Source of the DNA: Streptomyces sp. CC228A
GTDB taxonomy: Bacteria; Actinomycetota; Actinomycetes; Streptomycetales; Streptomycetaceae
DNA length: 64,000 bases
Direction of reading: 5' to 3'
Assembly: GCF_021390935.1 (NCBI RefSeq)
Contig: NZ_JAJPUI010000002.1
Coordinates: forward strand, 930,001 to 994,000
The notes below the pieces were generated by a model, which saw only the letters and a program-made list of their open reading frames with translations, made no database searches and was not told the origin of the DNA. Made by a program: the position numbers and the translations under genes. Of the stretch, positions 51,582 to 63,345 are shown piece by piece (within the stretch, counting starts at the first letter, position 1; every line of letters begins with the position of its first letter).

Positions 51582-53667
51582 CTAGCGGGTGCCGGCCGGC
51601 CGGCCGGTGCGCTGGGTGGTGCGGTCCAGGACCAGGCCCAGCAGCACGATCGCGACACCGGCGCTCAGGCCGACGCCGAGCTGGCTCTTCTGGAGGCCGT
51701 AGACGACGTCGTAGCCGAGCGCGCCGGAGCCGACGAAGCCGCCGACGATGACCATGGCGAGGACCAGCACGACACCCTGGTTGAGGGCGAGCATCAGCGC
51801 GGGCCGGGCCAGCGGGAGCTGCACCTGGCGGATCTGCTGGAACGTGGAGGCGCCCATCGAGCGGGCCGCCTCCAGCGTCGCGGAGTCGACCTGGCGCAGG
51901 CCCTGCACGGTGATCCGCACGACGGCGGGCAGCGCGTACAGCACGGCCGCCGCGACGGCCGCCGCACGGCCCACGTTGAAGAGGGCCACCACCGGGATCA
52001 GGTAGATGAACTGCGGCAGGGTCTGCATGGTGTCCAGGACCGGCCGCAGGATCCGCTCCAGCAGCGGCATCCGGGCCGCCGCCACACCGATCGCGAAGCC
52101 GAGGACGAGGGTGACGACGACACCGGCGACAGCCTGGGACAGGGTGTCCAGGGAGTGGTTCCACAGGGAGCCGTCGGACACGGCGAGGACACCGACGCCG
52201 GCCATCGCCAGGACCGCGGTGCACATCGCGCCCCAGCCGCCCGCGAGCAGCGCGCACCCGGCGGCCAGCAGGAGCAGCAGCCACCACGGCGTGGCCGTCA
52301 GGCCGTCGCGGAGCGGGTTGAGGACGCCCACGGTGAAGCCGTCCGCCCAGGCGCGGGTGCCGCCGACGACGGGCACGCCCTCGGCCAGGTGGCCGGTGAA
52401 CCAGTCCACGGCGGCGTTGACGGGCGGGGCGATGTCCACCTCCCACGTCTGGGGCCACTCCGCGATCAGCAGCAGCCACCCGGTCACGCCCAGCGCCACG
52501 CCGGAGACGGCCGTGACGGTCCAGGCGCGCAGGCCGTGCAGCCAGCGGGGGCCGGAGGTGGCCGCGCCCTCGCCGAGCCGCTCCCCGGCGGCGGAGGTCA
52601 CGCGGTCCAGCCAGACGGCGAGCAGCACGATCGGGATGCCCGCGGCGAGCGCCCCGCCGACGTCGACGGTGGACAGCGCGCGGAACACCTCCTCGCCGAG
52701 GCCGCCGGCGCCGATCACCGAGGCGATGGTGACCATGGACAGCGCCATCATGATCGTCTGGTTGAGGCCGAGCAGGATCTCCTTGCGGGCGAGCGGCAGC
52801 CGCGCGGTCAGCAGCCGCTGCACCGGGCCGGTGCCCAGCGACGCCACGGCCTCCATCACGGACGGATCGGCGCCGCGCAGACCGAGGGCGGTCAGCCGGG
52901 CCATCGGCGGGGCCGCGTAGATGATCGTGGCGATCAGCGCGGACGGCACACCGATGTCGAACAGCAGGACCAGCGGCAGCAGATAGGCGAACGCCGGCAT
53001 GATCTGCATGGTGTCCAGGGCGGGCCGCAGGATCCGCTCGAAGCGGTCCGACAGGCCGGCGCCCAGGCCGAGCAGTCCGCCGACCGCCGCCGCGACGGTG
53101 ACGGCGACCGCCATGAGGGCGAGGGTCTCCATGGTGGCCTGCCACATGCCGAGGACCCCGCACGCCGCGAACGCGGCGAGGGTGACACCGGCGAGTTTCA
53201 GTCCGCGCCGGTCGCGCAGTCCGCCGATCCGCCAGGACAGCAGCACGGCGGCCACCGTCACCGGGAACCAGCCGACGCCCTCCAGCAGGCCGGTCATCCA
53301 GGCGACGGAGCCTTCGGACCAGTTGCTCAGGTGCAGCAGGAAGTAGAGGAAGACGGGGTGGGTGTCCCGGTTGCCGACGATCCAGCCGTACACGTCGTCC
53401 AGGGGGCTCTGCACGTCGACGGTCAGCGCGGTCGGCCATGTGCCGCTGCCCCACAGGGCGGCGGCGAGCGGGACGAGGACGAGCGCGGCGGCGCCCAGCG
53501 GCAGCAGGCGGCGCAGCAGCGGGTGGCGCAGCGGCGAGCGGCGGCCGGCGGGGCGGACCCGCCGGCCGGCGCGGTCGGCGCGGCGGACGTGCCGCCGGTG
53601 TCCTTCAGCACCGCGGCCTCCTCCGGCTCGGGTCTCTCGGATGCGGGGGTGGGGGCGGTCGTCGCGG

Positions 53668-53671
<4 letters not shown>
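51582..53671 (-). CDS. Glycine betaine ABC transporter permease, fused double-permease (frame break near N-terminus)
   Basis: About 696 aa with two BPD-type permease halves: the first around residues 130-330 (MATMET-like [40 protein letters not shown], then [20 protein letters not shown]) and the second at 470-680 ([40 protein letters not shown]). Each carries an EAA-type loop. ATG 53671 overlaps the ATPase stop (ATGA) and starts [20 protein letters not shown]; the membrane part is in the next frame, so one base is missing between about 53500 and 53600. The tandem arrangement is typical of actinobacterial betaine transporters. Imports osmoprotectants. Confidence 0.87.
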
Positions 53672-54761
<1,090 letters not shown>

Positions 54762-54765
<4 letters not shown>

Positions 54766-56306
54766 CGCGCGTCACCGCCCAGCAGTTCGGCGGCCTTCTC
54801 GCCGACCATCAGCACCGCCACCATCGGGTTGACGGCCGTCATGGTCGGGAAGACGGACGCGTCGGCGATCCGCAGGCCGTCCACGCCCCTCACCTTCAGG
54901 TCGGGGGTGACCACGGCCAGTTCGTCGTCGGCCGCGCCCATCTTGCAGGTGCCGGCCGGGTGGTAGACGGTGTGGGCGACCTTCCTGGCGTACTCGCTGA
55001 GCTCCTCGTCGCCCGTGACGTCCGGCCCGGGGCAGACCTCCCGCTTGAGCCAGCCGGCCAGCGGCTCGGTCTTCGCGATCTCGCGCGCGATGCGGATCCC
55101 GTCGACGAGGGTGCGGGCGTCGTAGTCCTCCTCGTCCGTGAAGTAGCGGAAGTCGAGGGCGGGCTTCACGGACGGGTCCGCGCTGGTGAGGTAGAGGCGG
55201 CCGCGGCTGCGCGGCTTGGGGATGTTCGGCGTCATCGACACGCCGTGCGCGGGCTTCTCGTAGCCGAGGCGCTCCGGGTTGTCGGTGAAGGGGATCTGGT
55301 AGAAGTGGAACATCAGGTCGGGCCCCGGCGCATCGGGGTCGCGGCGGACGAACAGGCCCGCGTCGCTGTCCATCGCCGAGTTGTCCGGGATGGGGCCGTC
55401 CGTCTCCCAGACGATGACCGACTCGGGGTGGTCGAGCAGGTTCTCGCCGACGCCCGGCAGGTCGTGGCGCACCGGGATGCCGAGGGCCTCCAGGTCCTGG
55501 CGCGGGCCGATGCCGGAGTGCATCAGCAGGCGGGGCGTGTCGACGGCGCCCGCGCAGACGATCACCTCGCGGCGGGCGGTGAGCAGTTCCTCGGTGCCGT
55601 CCTGGCGGCGGACGCGGACGCCGGACGCCCGGGTTCCGTCGAACTCCAGGCCGTACGCCCAGGTCTCCAGCAGGATGCGGAGGTTGGGCCGCTCGTCCAT
55701 CACCGGGTGCAGGTAGGCCACGGAGGCGGAGGAGCGCTTGTTGTCCTCCGGGTGGTAGGCCAGGTCGAAGAAGCCGACGCCCTCGTGGAACGGCTTCTTG
55801 TTGAAGCCCTCGACGCGCGGCACGCCGAGCGCGGCCTGCGCGGCGTCGACGAAGTCGCGGGCGATGGCGTTCCGGTCCTTCTCGTCGACGGGGACGATGT
55901 GGTTGAGGAGCCGGTCGTAGTACGGGTCCATGGCGGCGGCGTCCCAGCCGTCGGCGCCGGCCGCGGCCCACTCGTCCCAGTCGGACGGGAGCGGCTTGAA
56001 GGATATGAGCGTGTTGTGGGAGGAGCAGCCGCCGAGGACCCGGGCGCGGCTGTGCCGGATGTGGGAGTTGCCGCGTGGCTGCTCGACGGTGGGGTAGTCG
56101 TAGTCGAGGTCGCCGCCGAGGAGGCCGAGCCAGCGGCGGAGGGTGAGGACGTCGGGCCGGTCCCGGTCGTCGGGGCCGCCCTCGACGACGGCGACGGTGA
56201 CGTCCGGGTCGGCGGTGAGGCGGTGGGCGATGACGGAGCCCGCGGTGCCGCCGCCGACGATGACGTAGTCGAAAGCTGCGGGGGTGTGGTCAGGGGTGCT
56301 GCTCAT
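54762..56306 (-). CDS. betA: GMC-family choline dehydrogenase-like oxidoreductase
   Basis: A 514-aa FAD enzyme of the glucose-methanol-choline family. FAD motif [19 protein letters not shown] at the N-terminus; GMC signature 1 [17 protein letters not shown]; signature 2 [18 protein letters not shown]; catalytic His region [13 protein letters not shown] and the closing [20 protein letters not shown]. Lying between the betaine-aldehyde dehydrogenase and the betaine transporter, it most likely oxidises choline to betaine aldehyde. Confidence 0.9.
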
Positions 56307-56401
56307 GGTGTGTGTTCCTGCGTCCGTGTGCGGTGTGCCGGTCGGTGGGCGGCCGGTCGGGCGGGGCGGGAGGGGCCCGGCCGGTCGCCGGCGGTGGCTG
56401 A

Positions 56402-57910
56402 TCAGCCCTTGAACCAGCGCACCGGGCGGGGGGCGAGGTTCTGGTAGACGTGCTTGCTCTCGCGGTACTCGGCGAGCCCGGCGGGGCCCAGTTCGCGGCC
56501 GATGCCGCTCTTGCCGAAGCCGCCCCACTCCGCCTGCGGCAGGTAGGGGTGGAAGTCGTTGATCCAGACGGTGCCGTGGCGGAGCCGGGCGGCGACGCGC
56601 CGGGCGCGGCCCGCGTCGGCGGACCAGACGGCTCCGGCCAGGCCGTACTCGGTGTCGTTGGCGAGGGCGACCGCCTCGTCCTCGGTACGGAACGTCTCGA
56701 CGGTGAGGACCGGGCCGAAGACCTCCTCGCGGACCACCCGCATGCGGCGGTGGCAGCGGTCGAGGACGGTGGGCCGGTAGAACCAGCCGTCGCGCAGCTC
56801 GGGTTCGGTGGGGCGTTCGCCGCCCGCGCGCAGGACGGCGCCTTCGGCGAGGGCGGAGGCGACGTAGTCCTCGGTGCGGGCCAGTTGCGCGGCGGAGACC
56901 AGCGGGCCGCACTCGGCGTCCGGGTCGGTGCCGCGGCCGAGGCGGATCCGCTCGGCGCGGCGGGCCAGTTCGGCCGTGAACCGCTCCCGCAGGGACTCCT
57001 CGATGATGAGCCGGGAGCCGGCCGAGCAGACCTGGCCGCTGTGGATGAACGCGGCGTTGAGTGCCTGGTCCACGGCGGTGTCGAAGCCCCCGGCCGTGGC
57101 GCAGGCGTCCGCGAAGACCACGTTCGGGTTCTTGCCGCCGAGTTCGAGGGCGACCTTCTTGACGGAGTCGGCGGCGGCGCGCATCACCTTCGTGCCGCTG
57201 ACGAGGCCGCCGGTGAAGGAGACCAGGTCGACGTCGGGGTGCTCGGCGAAGCGGGCGCCGACGGGGTCGCCGGGGCCGGTGACGATGTTGGCGACACCGG
57301 CCGGGAGGCCGGCCTCCACGAGCAGCCGGACGAGGGCCACGGTGGAGAGCGGGGTGATCTCGCTCGGCTTGACGACGAAGGTGTTGCCCGCGGCGAGCGC
57401 CGGGGCGATCTTCCAGCTGGCCTGGAGGAGGGGGTAGTTCCAGGGGGTGATGAGGGCGCAGACGCCGACGGGTTCGTGGACGACCACGCTGTGGATGTCC
57501 GGTGAGCCGGCGTCGACGACCCGGCCGCCGCTCTCGTTGACGACGAGGTCGGCGAAGTACCGGAAGGCGTCGGTCACGCAGTCGACGTCGACGCGGCCTT
57601 CCTCCAGGGTCTTGCCGGCGTCGCGGCTCTCCAGCAGGGCCAGTTCCTCGCGGTCGCGCTGCAGCAGGTCGGCGACGCGTCGCAGCAGGGCCGCCCGTTC
57701 GGCGACCGGTGTGCGCGGCCACTCCCCTTGGCCCCGGTCGAATGCCCTGCGTGCGGCGGCGATCGCGGCGTCGGCGTCTTCGGCCCCGCCTTCCGCCACG
57801 ACGGCGAAGGCCGTGGCGTCGGCGGGGTCGAGTACGTCACGAGTGGCTCCGGAAGCGGCCGAGCGCCACTGTCCGTCCACATGGATGGTGTGTTTGTCGT
57901 GTTCCGACAC
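56402..57910 (-). CDS. betB: Betaine-aldehyde dehydrogenase-like aldehyde dehydrogenase
   Basis: A 502-aa NAD(P)-dependent aldehyde dehydrogenase. Key segments: GVCALITPWNYPLLQASWKI, AGNTFVVKPSEITPLSTVAL, SFTGGLVSGTKVM, catalytic Glu in KVALELGGKNPNVVF, catalytic Cys in FIHSGQVCSAGSRLI, and EEVFGPVLTVETF. It would convert betaine aldehyde to glycine betaine. First gene of the five-gene minus-strand operon. A 14-bp palindrome lies about 37 bp upstream of its ATG. Confidence 0.92.
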   Translation of the reverse strand: MSEHDKHTIHVDGQWRSAASGATRDVLDPADATAFAVVAEGGAEDADAAIAAARRAFDRGQGEWPRTPVAERAALLRRVADLLQRDREELALLESRDAGKTLEEGRVDVDCVTDAFRYFADLVVNESGGRVVDAGSPDIHSVVVHEPVGVCALITPWNYPLLQASWKIAPALAAGNTFVVKPSEITPLSTVALVRLLVEAGLPAGVANIVTGPGDPVGARFAEHPDVDLVSFTGGLVSGTKVMRAAADSVKKVALELGGKNPNVVFADACATAGGFDTAVDQALNAAFIHSGQVCSAGSRLIIEESLRERFTAELARRAERIRLGRGTDPDAECGPLVSAAQLARTEDYVASALAEGAVLRAGGERPTEPELRDGWFYRPTVLDRCHRRMRVVREEVFGPVLTVETFRTEDEAVALANDTEYGLAGAVWSADAGRARRVAARLRHGTVWINDFHPYLPQAEWGGFGKSGIGRELGPAGLAEYRESKHVYQNLAPRPVRWFKG

Positions 57911-57946
57911 TTCGCGTGTTGCCTTCCGTACCGGGTGCGGTCAGAA

Positions 57947-57960
57947 CCGGTCATGACCGG
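57947..57960. promoter_or_regulatory. 14-bp palindrome upstream of the betaine operon
   Basis: ccggtcatgaccgg is a perfect palindrome 37 bp upstream of the betB start, a suitable position for a repressor such as a BetI- or GbsR-type regulator. No such regulator gene is found in the window. Confidence 0.45.
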
Positions 57961-58047
57961 CGACCCGGGCGCCTGCCCTAGGGCCTGGAAAGCATGCGCG
58001 AAAGTGGCGCGGATCACCCTGGCGCGGATGTCGGGGCTGTGCGGTGC

Positions 58048-58575
58048 CTACTCCGCGGGCTCGTCCTGGACGCGGAGGCAGGCGATCCAGCGCGGCGCCG
58101 TCATGTGGACCGCGAAGACCCCGAGGGCCACCGGGAAGAGGACGTTCCCGAAGCCGGCGCCGCCGAGCCGGTCCGTCAGCACGGCCGCGGCGGCGAGCCC
58201 CGCCAGCACCGCGGCGGTCCACCGGTGCCCGGCGGCCAGGGCGCGGTCCCGCTCGGCGCGCTGGCGCTCGTCGAGCATGCGGGCCCTCAGCTCGAACAGG
58301 CCGCGCGTGGCGGCGTTGACGACACCCATGGCCACGCACCAGGGCAGCAGCAGACCCAGCAGCACGAAGGCGGGCCACACGCGGTCGCCGACGACCGTCG
58401 CCGACAGGGCCGCCACATATCCGGCCGTCAGGGCGGCGTGGGCGGCCACCCAGGCACGGCGGCGGGCGGCCGTGGCGTACAGCGGGGCGGCCTCCGCGCG
58501 GTTCATCAGGGCGTACATGCGCCGGTCGCGGCGCGTGGGCGCCAGGGGCGTGCGCGTGCTCGCAGGTGCGTTCAT
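58048..58575 (-). CDS. Membrane protein coupled to an XRE regulator
   Basis: A 175-aa protein with about four membrane helices (AAHAALTAGYVAALSATVVG, FVLLGLLLPWCVAMGVVNAA, WTAAVLAGLAAAAVLTD, FGNVLFPVALGVFAVHMTA). The loop GLFELRARMLDERQRAERDR is helical and cytoplasmic. ATG 58575 overlaps the stop of the regulator gene (ATGA). Two-gene units of a small XRE regulator and a membrane protein of this type are common in Gram-positives; role unknown. Confidence 0.8.
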   Translation of the reverse strand: MNAPASTRTPLAPTRRDRRMYALMNRAEAAPLYATAARRRAWVAAHAALTAGYVAALSATVVGDRVWPAFVLLGLLLPWCVAMGVVNAATRGLFELRARMLDERQRAERDRALAAGHRWTAAVLAGLAAAAVLTDRLGGAGFGNVLFPVALGVFAVHMTAPRWIACLRVQDEPAE

Positions 58576-58832
58576 TTCTTCCCGTTCCTCCCGTTTTCCC
58601 CGTAGACCTCGGTCGTGAGCGGCGGGAACGGCTCCAGGGAGAACAGCGCCTCCACGGGGAGCCGGAAGTGCGCGGCCAGCTTCAGCGCGAGGTCGAGGCT
58701 GGGGTTGTACTGGCCGCGCTCGATGTAGCCGATGGTCTGGTAGTGGACGCCGACAGCCTCCGCGAGGGCCTGCCGGGACACCTTCCGCTCGGCCCTGACC
58801 ACGGCCAGCCTGTTGTGCACCTGCTCGCTCAT
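58572..58832 (-). CDS. Small XRE-family (Cro/CI) regulator
   Basis: An 86-aa stand-alone helix-turn-helix protein: RLAVVRAERKVSRQALAEAV, GVHYQTIGYIERGQYNPSLD, LALKLAAHFRLPVEALFSLE. This is the compact transcriptional-regulator type usually paired with a membrane protein. The upstream sequence lacks a ribosome site but contains tgtagtactccttataca-like symmetry, so a leaderless, self-regulated transcript is possible. Confidence 0.9.
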   Translation of the reverse strand: MSEQVHNRLAVVRAERKVSRQALAEAVGVHYQTIGYIERGQYNPSLDLALKLAAHFRLPVEALFSLEPFPPLTTEVYGENGRNGKK

Positions 58833-58896
58833 GTATAAGGAGTACTACATTTGATCGTGGGTCTGCAACGGCGTGCGGGAGCACTGGGCGCAACGG

Positions 58897-58946
58897 CAGA
58901 CACCCCGCCCCCGGCGGCGCGGGGCCTGCCGGGGGCGGGGTGTCTG
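58897..58946. terminator. Strong hairpin terminator after mdh
   Basis: cagacaccccgcccccgg (58897-58914) and ccgggggcggggtgtctg (58929-58946) form a perfect 18-bp stem with a 14-nt loop. It starts 24 bp beyond the mdh stop and insulates mdh from the XRE/membrane gene pair. Confidence 0.88.
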
Positions 58947-58969
58947 CGGGAGGAGCGACCGGGTGGGGC

Positions 58970-60088
<1,119 letters not shown>

Positions 60089-60307
60089 TCAGGCTATCCG
60101 ACCCGGCCCCCCGCGCACCCCCGCCCCCTTGTGTCCCGGCTCACCCGGACGGGGGACCCGCCTCCCGGCGGCCAGTCCCCCGGAAGGGAAGGCCAGTTGC
60201 GGTCGGCTTGCGGTCGGCGCCCCCTCCGCAGCGCACACCCGCGGCGGCCACCCGGACCCGGCGGCGCCAACCCGCCTCCCGGGCGCGGCCGCCCACCCCA
60301 CCGGCGG

Positions 60308-60474
60308 CGTCAGCTCACCTCCCCAGCGCGGCCACCCGGACAGCGACGGCATCAGCTCACCTCCCCAGCGCGGCCACCCGGACACCGGCGGCATCAGCTC
60401 GCCTCCCCAGCGCGGCCATCCGGACACCGCGGCATCAGCTCGCCTCCCCAGCACCGCCGCCCGGACACCGACGG
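60308..60474. repeat. 42-bp tandem repeat (four copies) upstream of mdh
   Basis: Four successive copies of a unit beginning catcagctc(a/g)cctcccca and ending in cggacaccg(a/g)cgg occupy 60308-60349, 60350-60391, 60392-60432 (41 bp) and 60433-60474. The unit is a multiple of three and creates 14-residue repeats in shadow frames of both strands, but no start or conserved protein is apparent. Confidence 0.82.
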
Positions 60475-60701
60475 CTCACCTCCCGGCGTGCCAGTCCGGC
60501 CCCCGGCGGCGTCAGCCCGCCTCCCGGGCGCGCCAGTCCGGTCCGGAGCCCACGGGCGCCCGCGGGGGATTGCGGCCCTCGGGTGACGGCCGCGTGGCGG
60601 CGCCTGCGGGCGCCGGTCCCGGGCGGCCTGCGGCGGCCGGTCCGGGGCCGCGTTCCGGCGGTCGGGCAGGAGCGGCCGCATGCGGTCGGCAGTCCGGACC
60701 C

Positions 60702-60750
60702 GCAGCGGGCAGCGGGCAGCGGGCAGCGGGCAGCGGGCAGCGGGCAGCGG
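60702..60750. repeat. 7-bp microsatellite, seven copies of gcagcgg
   Basis: Seven perfect tandem gcagcgg units lie just downstream of the stop of the DUF2690 gene (60783). The rest of the 59960-60782 gap (823 bp) is GC-rich and repetitive with no gene I can support; it must contain the mdh promoter near 59960-60100, where composition is less extreme. Confidence 0.88.
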
Positions 60751-60782
60751 GTAACGACGGTCGGGGTCCCCGCTCGCCGGCG

Positions 60783-62003
60783 TCAGTCGGGATCGGTGCA
60801 GCCGCGTGCACCGCTCGCGAGGGTGGCGCAGGCCCGGGCCTCGGAGGCGTCGGACACGGCGACCATCAGCGTGTAGGCGTCGTCGTCGCCGGGGCGCACG
60901 GCCCTCTCGTGGGTCGCCCCGGCCGCGCTGACCTCCACGACGTCGCCGGGCGCGGCCCCGGAGACTCGGGCCCAGGCCGCACCGCACACCGGGCTGTGCC
61001 GGACCTCCACCCGGGTGGTGCCGACGGTCCGGTACGCGACGGTGGTGGCGTACGGGCGGCCGCACCGCATGCTCTCCGGGTCCCGGCCCGCGCACCGGTC
61101 GCCGAAGCAGCCCGCGCCGGACGCCGGTCGGGGCCCGGCGGCAGCGGTGGGTGCGGCCGTGCCGGCGGGCGGCGCGTCCGGGACGGGGCGCGTGGACGCG
61201 GCGGACCGGGCGGGCGGGGCGGAGGCCGCCGCCGAGCGGTCGGCGGCGGCACCCGCCGCGCCCTTCCGGTCGCCGCCCAGGTCGGCGAGGAGGACGGCGG
61301 CGGCCACCACCAGGAGCGCGCCCACGGCGCCCGCCACGAACATGGCGAGGACGCGCCCGCCGCCACCGGGCGCGGGGGAGGCGCGGCGCGGCGGGGGCCG
61401 CGCGCTGCGGGGGGACCGGTGAGCCGCGGTGGGCGGCTGCACCCGGCGGGGCGGGGCGGGCGGCCGGGCGGGGGTGCGCAGCTGCCGCGGCGCAGGGACG
61501 CCGACGCGCGGCGCGCCGGGGAGGCCGCGCTGCGGCTGCCGGGGCCGACCGCCGTACGGGGTACGGGCTCCGGGCTCACCCGCCGGTGCGGCCGGGGCCC
61601 CGGGCCACTCGCCCGAAGCGGCCGGGGAGTCAGGCCCGTCCTGGCTCCCGTGGCCGGTGCGCGGGAAGTCTCCGAGGGCGGCGCGGGCCTGGGCGATGCG
61701 CAGGGCGTCCAGGGTCCGGTCACGCTGCATCCCGGCGCGGTCCCAGGCCCGTTCGGCCAGCTCCCACAGGGTCAGCAGGTGCACCTGGCTGGTGCCGGTC
61801 ACGTCGGCGAGGGCGGTGACCGCGCCCCGGGGCGGCAGCACCCGGGCATCCAGGTATGTCTGCCACGCGCTGCTGCTGTAGCCGGTGCGGTCCGCGACGG
61901 CGGCGACGCTCAGGCCGCTGCGGTCCACCAGTCGGCGCAGCCGGTCCGCGAACTCCCGCACCTGCGGGTCCAGCTCATCCGGTAGCGCCCTCCACCGCGG
62001 CAT
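60783..62003 (-). CDS. XRE-type membrane protein with DUF2690-like extracellular domain
   Basis: A 406-aa protein. Residues 10-75 form a helix-turn-helix (VREFADRLRRLVDRSGLSVA, AVADRTGYSSSAWQTYLDAR). A Pro/Arg-rich linker follows to about 225, then one membrane helix (VLAMFVAGAVGALLVVAAAV), an Ala/Pro-rich stretch and a Cys-containing C-terminal domain (GAGCFGDRCAGRDPESMRCG, VGTTRVEVRHSPVCGAAWAR) of DUF2690 type. ATG 62003 has gggggag upstream. The layout resembles a membrane-tethered DNA-binding protein or RodZ-like scaffold. Role unknown. Confidence 0.83.
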   Translation of the reverse strand: MPRWRALPDELDPQVREFADRLRRLVDRSGLSVAAVADRTGYSSSAWQTYLDARVLPPRGAVTALADVTGTSQVHLLTLWELAERAWDRAGMQRDRTLDALRIAQARAALGDFPRTGHGSQDGPDSPAASGEWPGAPAAPAGEPGARTPYGGRPRQPQRGLPGAPRVGVPAPRQLRTPARPPAPPRRVQPPTAAHRSPRSARPPPRRASPAPGGGGRVLAMFVAGAVGALLVVAAAVLLADLGGDRKGAAGAAADRSAAASAPPARSAASTRPVPDAPPAGTAAPTAAAGPRPASGAGCFGDRCAGRDPESMRCGRPYATTVAYRTVGTTRVEVRHSPVCGAAWARVSGAAPGDVVEVSAAGATHERAVRPGDDDAYTLMVAVSDASEARACATLASGARGCTDPD

Positions 62004-62243
62004 TGCCCGCTCCCCCCTGCCCCCTGACGTCGGTTCACCCTGTGACGGTGCGTGCCGCCAGGATGACAGCTCCGGCGCACGGTTTCCCACTCGTGGCCGA
62101 GCGCGCACACCGTGCCGGAATGGTCACTTCCGTGCCACAGCGAACGGACATCCCTTGATCGGAATTGGCGCGTCCATGACGCTGTTCTCGCAAGCGGCGC
62201 CCGTCCCGACTCGGGGGAGGGGACGGGCGCCGCTCGTCCCGAC

Positions 62244-63328
62244 TCAGCGCACCGTGAACTTCACGGCCTCCGTCAGGAACGGGATCTCCAGCCACGGGCT
62301 CGGCTGCGACTTGAGCGCGAACAGCACGATGGCGCTGCCGAGCACGCCGTACGTGATGACGTCCGTGAAGCGGGACCGTACGGCCAGCATGCCCGCCGAG
62401 GGCAGGACGCGGCGCAGCACGGCGCCCGTGAGCAGCGCGCCACCGACGAGGAGCGCACCGATCCGCGGGGCCTCGCGGAACGGGTCCGCCCCGATGACGA
62501 GCAGCCCCAGCACGGTGAGCCCCAGCACGGCGAGCAGCGGCCACTGCCTGGCCGGCGCGGGCGCGTCGCCGGGGCAGCCCTGCCCCCGCCCTCGGGCCGC
62601 GCCGTGCCCTCCGTGACCCGCACGACGGACCGGCCCCGGGACGCCCCGTCCGACGGGACGCCGTCGTCCGCTGCCGACTTGCCCCGGGTGGCGGCGCGGC
62701 CGCCCTCACCCCTCGGGGGCCCCTCGTCGGCGGATGCGGACGGCCCGGAGGGGCCGCCCCGTCCGGCAGAGGGCGCCCCGTCAGCGTGCTGTGCCCGCTC
62801 GGCGGAGGCAGCCGGCTCGGCGGAGGCAGCCGGCTCGGCGGAGGCAGCCGGCTCGGCGGGGTCTGTCTGCTCGGTGGCGCCTGCGCGCTCGGTGGAGGCA
62901 GCCAGCTCGGCGGAATCCTTCCGCTTGGCAGGGTCTGTCCGCTTGGCGGAGACGACCCTGGCGGCGGAGGCAGTCCGCTCGGCGGAGGCAGTCCGCTCGG
63001 CGGAGGCAGTCCGCTCGGCGGAGGTCGATGGCGTCGGATGTCCGTCCGCCCCGCGGCCGTCCGCCTGGTGGCCGGTCACCCCGTGGCCCTCGGCCCCGTG
63101 GCCGTCGGCCGGTCGGGCGTCAGCCGGGTGACCGTCCGCGACGCGGCTCCGGGGCGCGGCGCGCCCGTGCGGTGCGGGGTCGGCCGACGGGCCCGAGGCG
63201 CCGCCGGGCGCGCCGCCGCCCTCCGCCGCCGCGCGGCCGGAGGCGGCCGGTGCCGTACCGCTCGCCGGGTCGGCCGGCTCCGTGTCGCCCGCCTCGGTGC
63301 GGGATCCGTCGTTCGCCCGTACGCCCAT
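62244..63328 (-). CDS. DUF3017 membrane protein with long disordered N-terminus (one frame break)
   Basis: ATG 63328 follows ggggagga, 17 bp after folD. About 245 residues of Ala/Ser/Glu/Arg-rich, probably disordered sequence come first, including two 18-bp minisatellites (around 62805-62865 and 62975-63025) that encode six-residue repeats such as SAERTA. The DUF3017 domain with three membrane helices (VLGLTVLGLLVIGADPF, IGALLVGGALLTGAVLRRVL, TYGVLGSAIVLFALKS) is in the next frame. One added G in the run near 62580-62600 fuses the two through PEGGG and PARQWPLLAVLG. DUF3017 next to folD is the usual Streptomyces arrangement. Confidence 0.78.
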
Positions 63329-63345
63329 GGGGTGGTCCTCCCCGT

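Noticed and set aside
50530..53454. 974-aa minus-strand frame that begins in the permease region and ends as the betaine-binding protein
   Set aside because: Only the last 323 residues are coding; the first part is an Arg/Pro/Gly-rich out-of-frame reading of the permease gene.
60308..60474. Possible CRISPR array
   Set aside because: The 42-bp units are contiguous tandem copies with no unique spacers, and no cas genes are present in the window.
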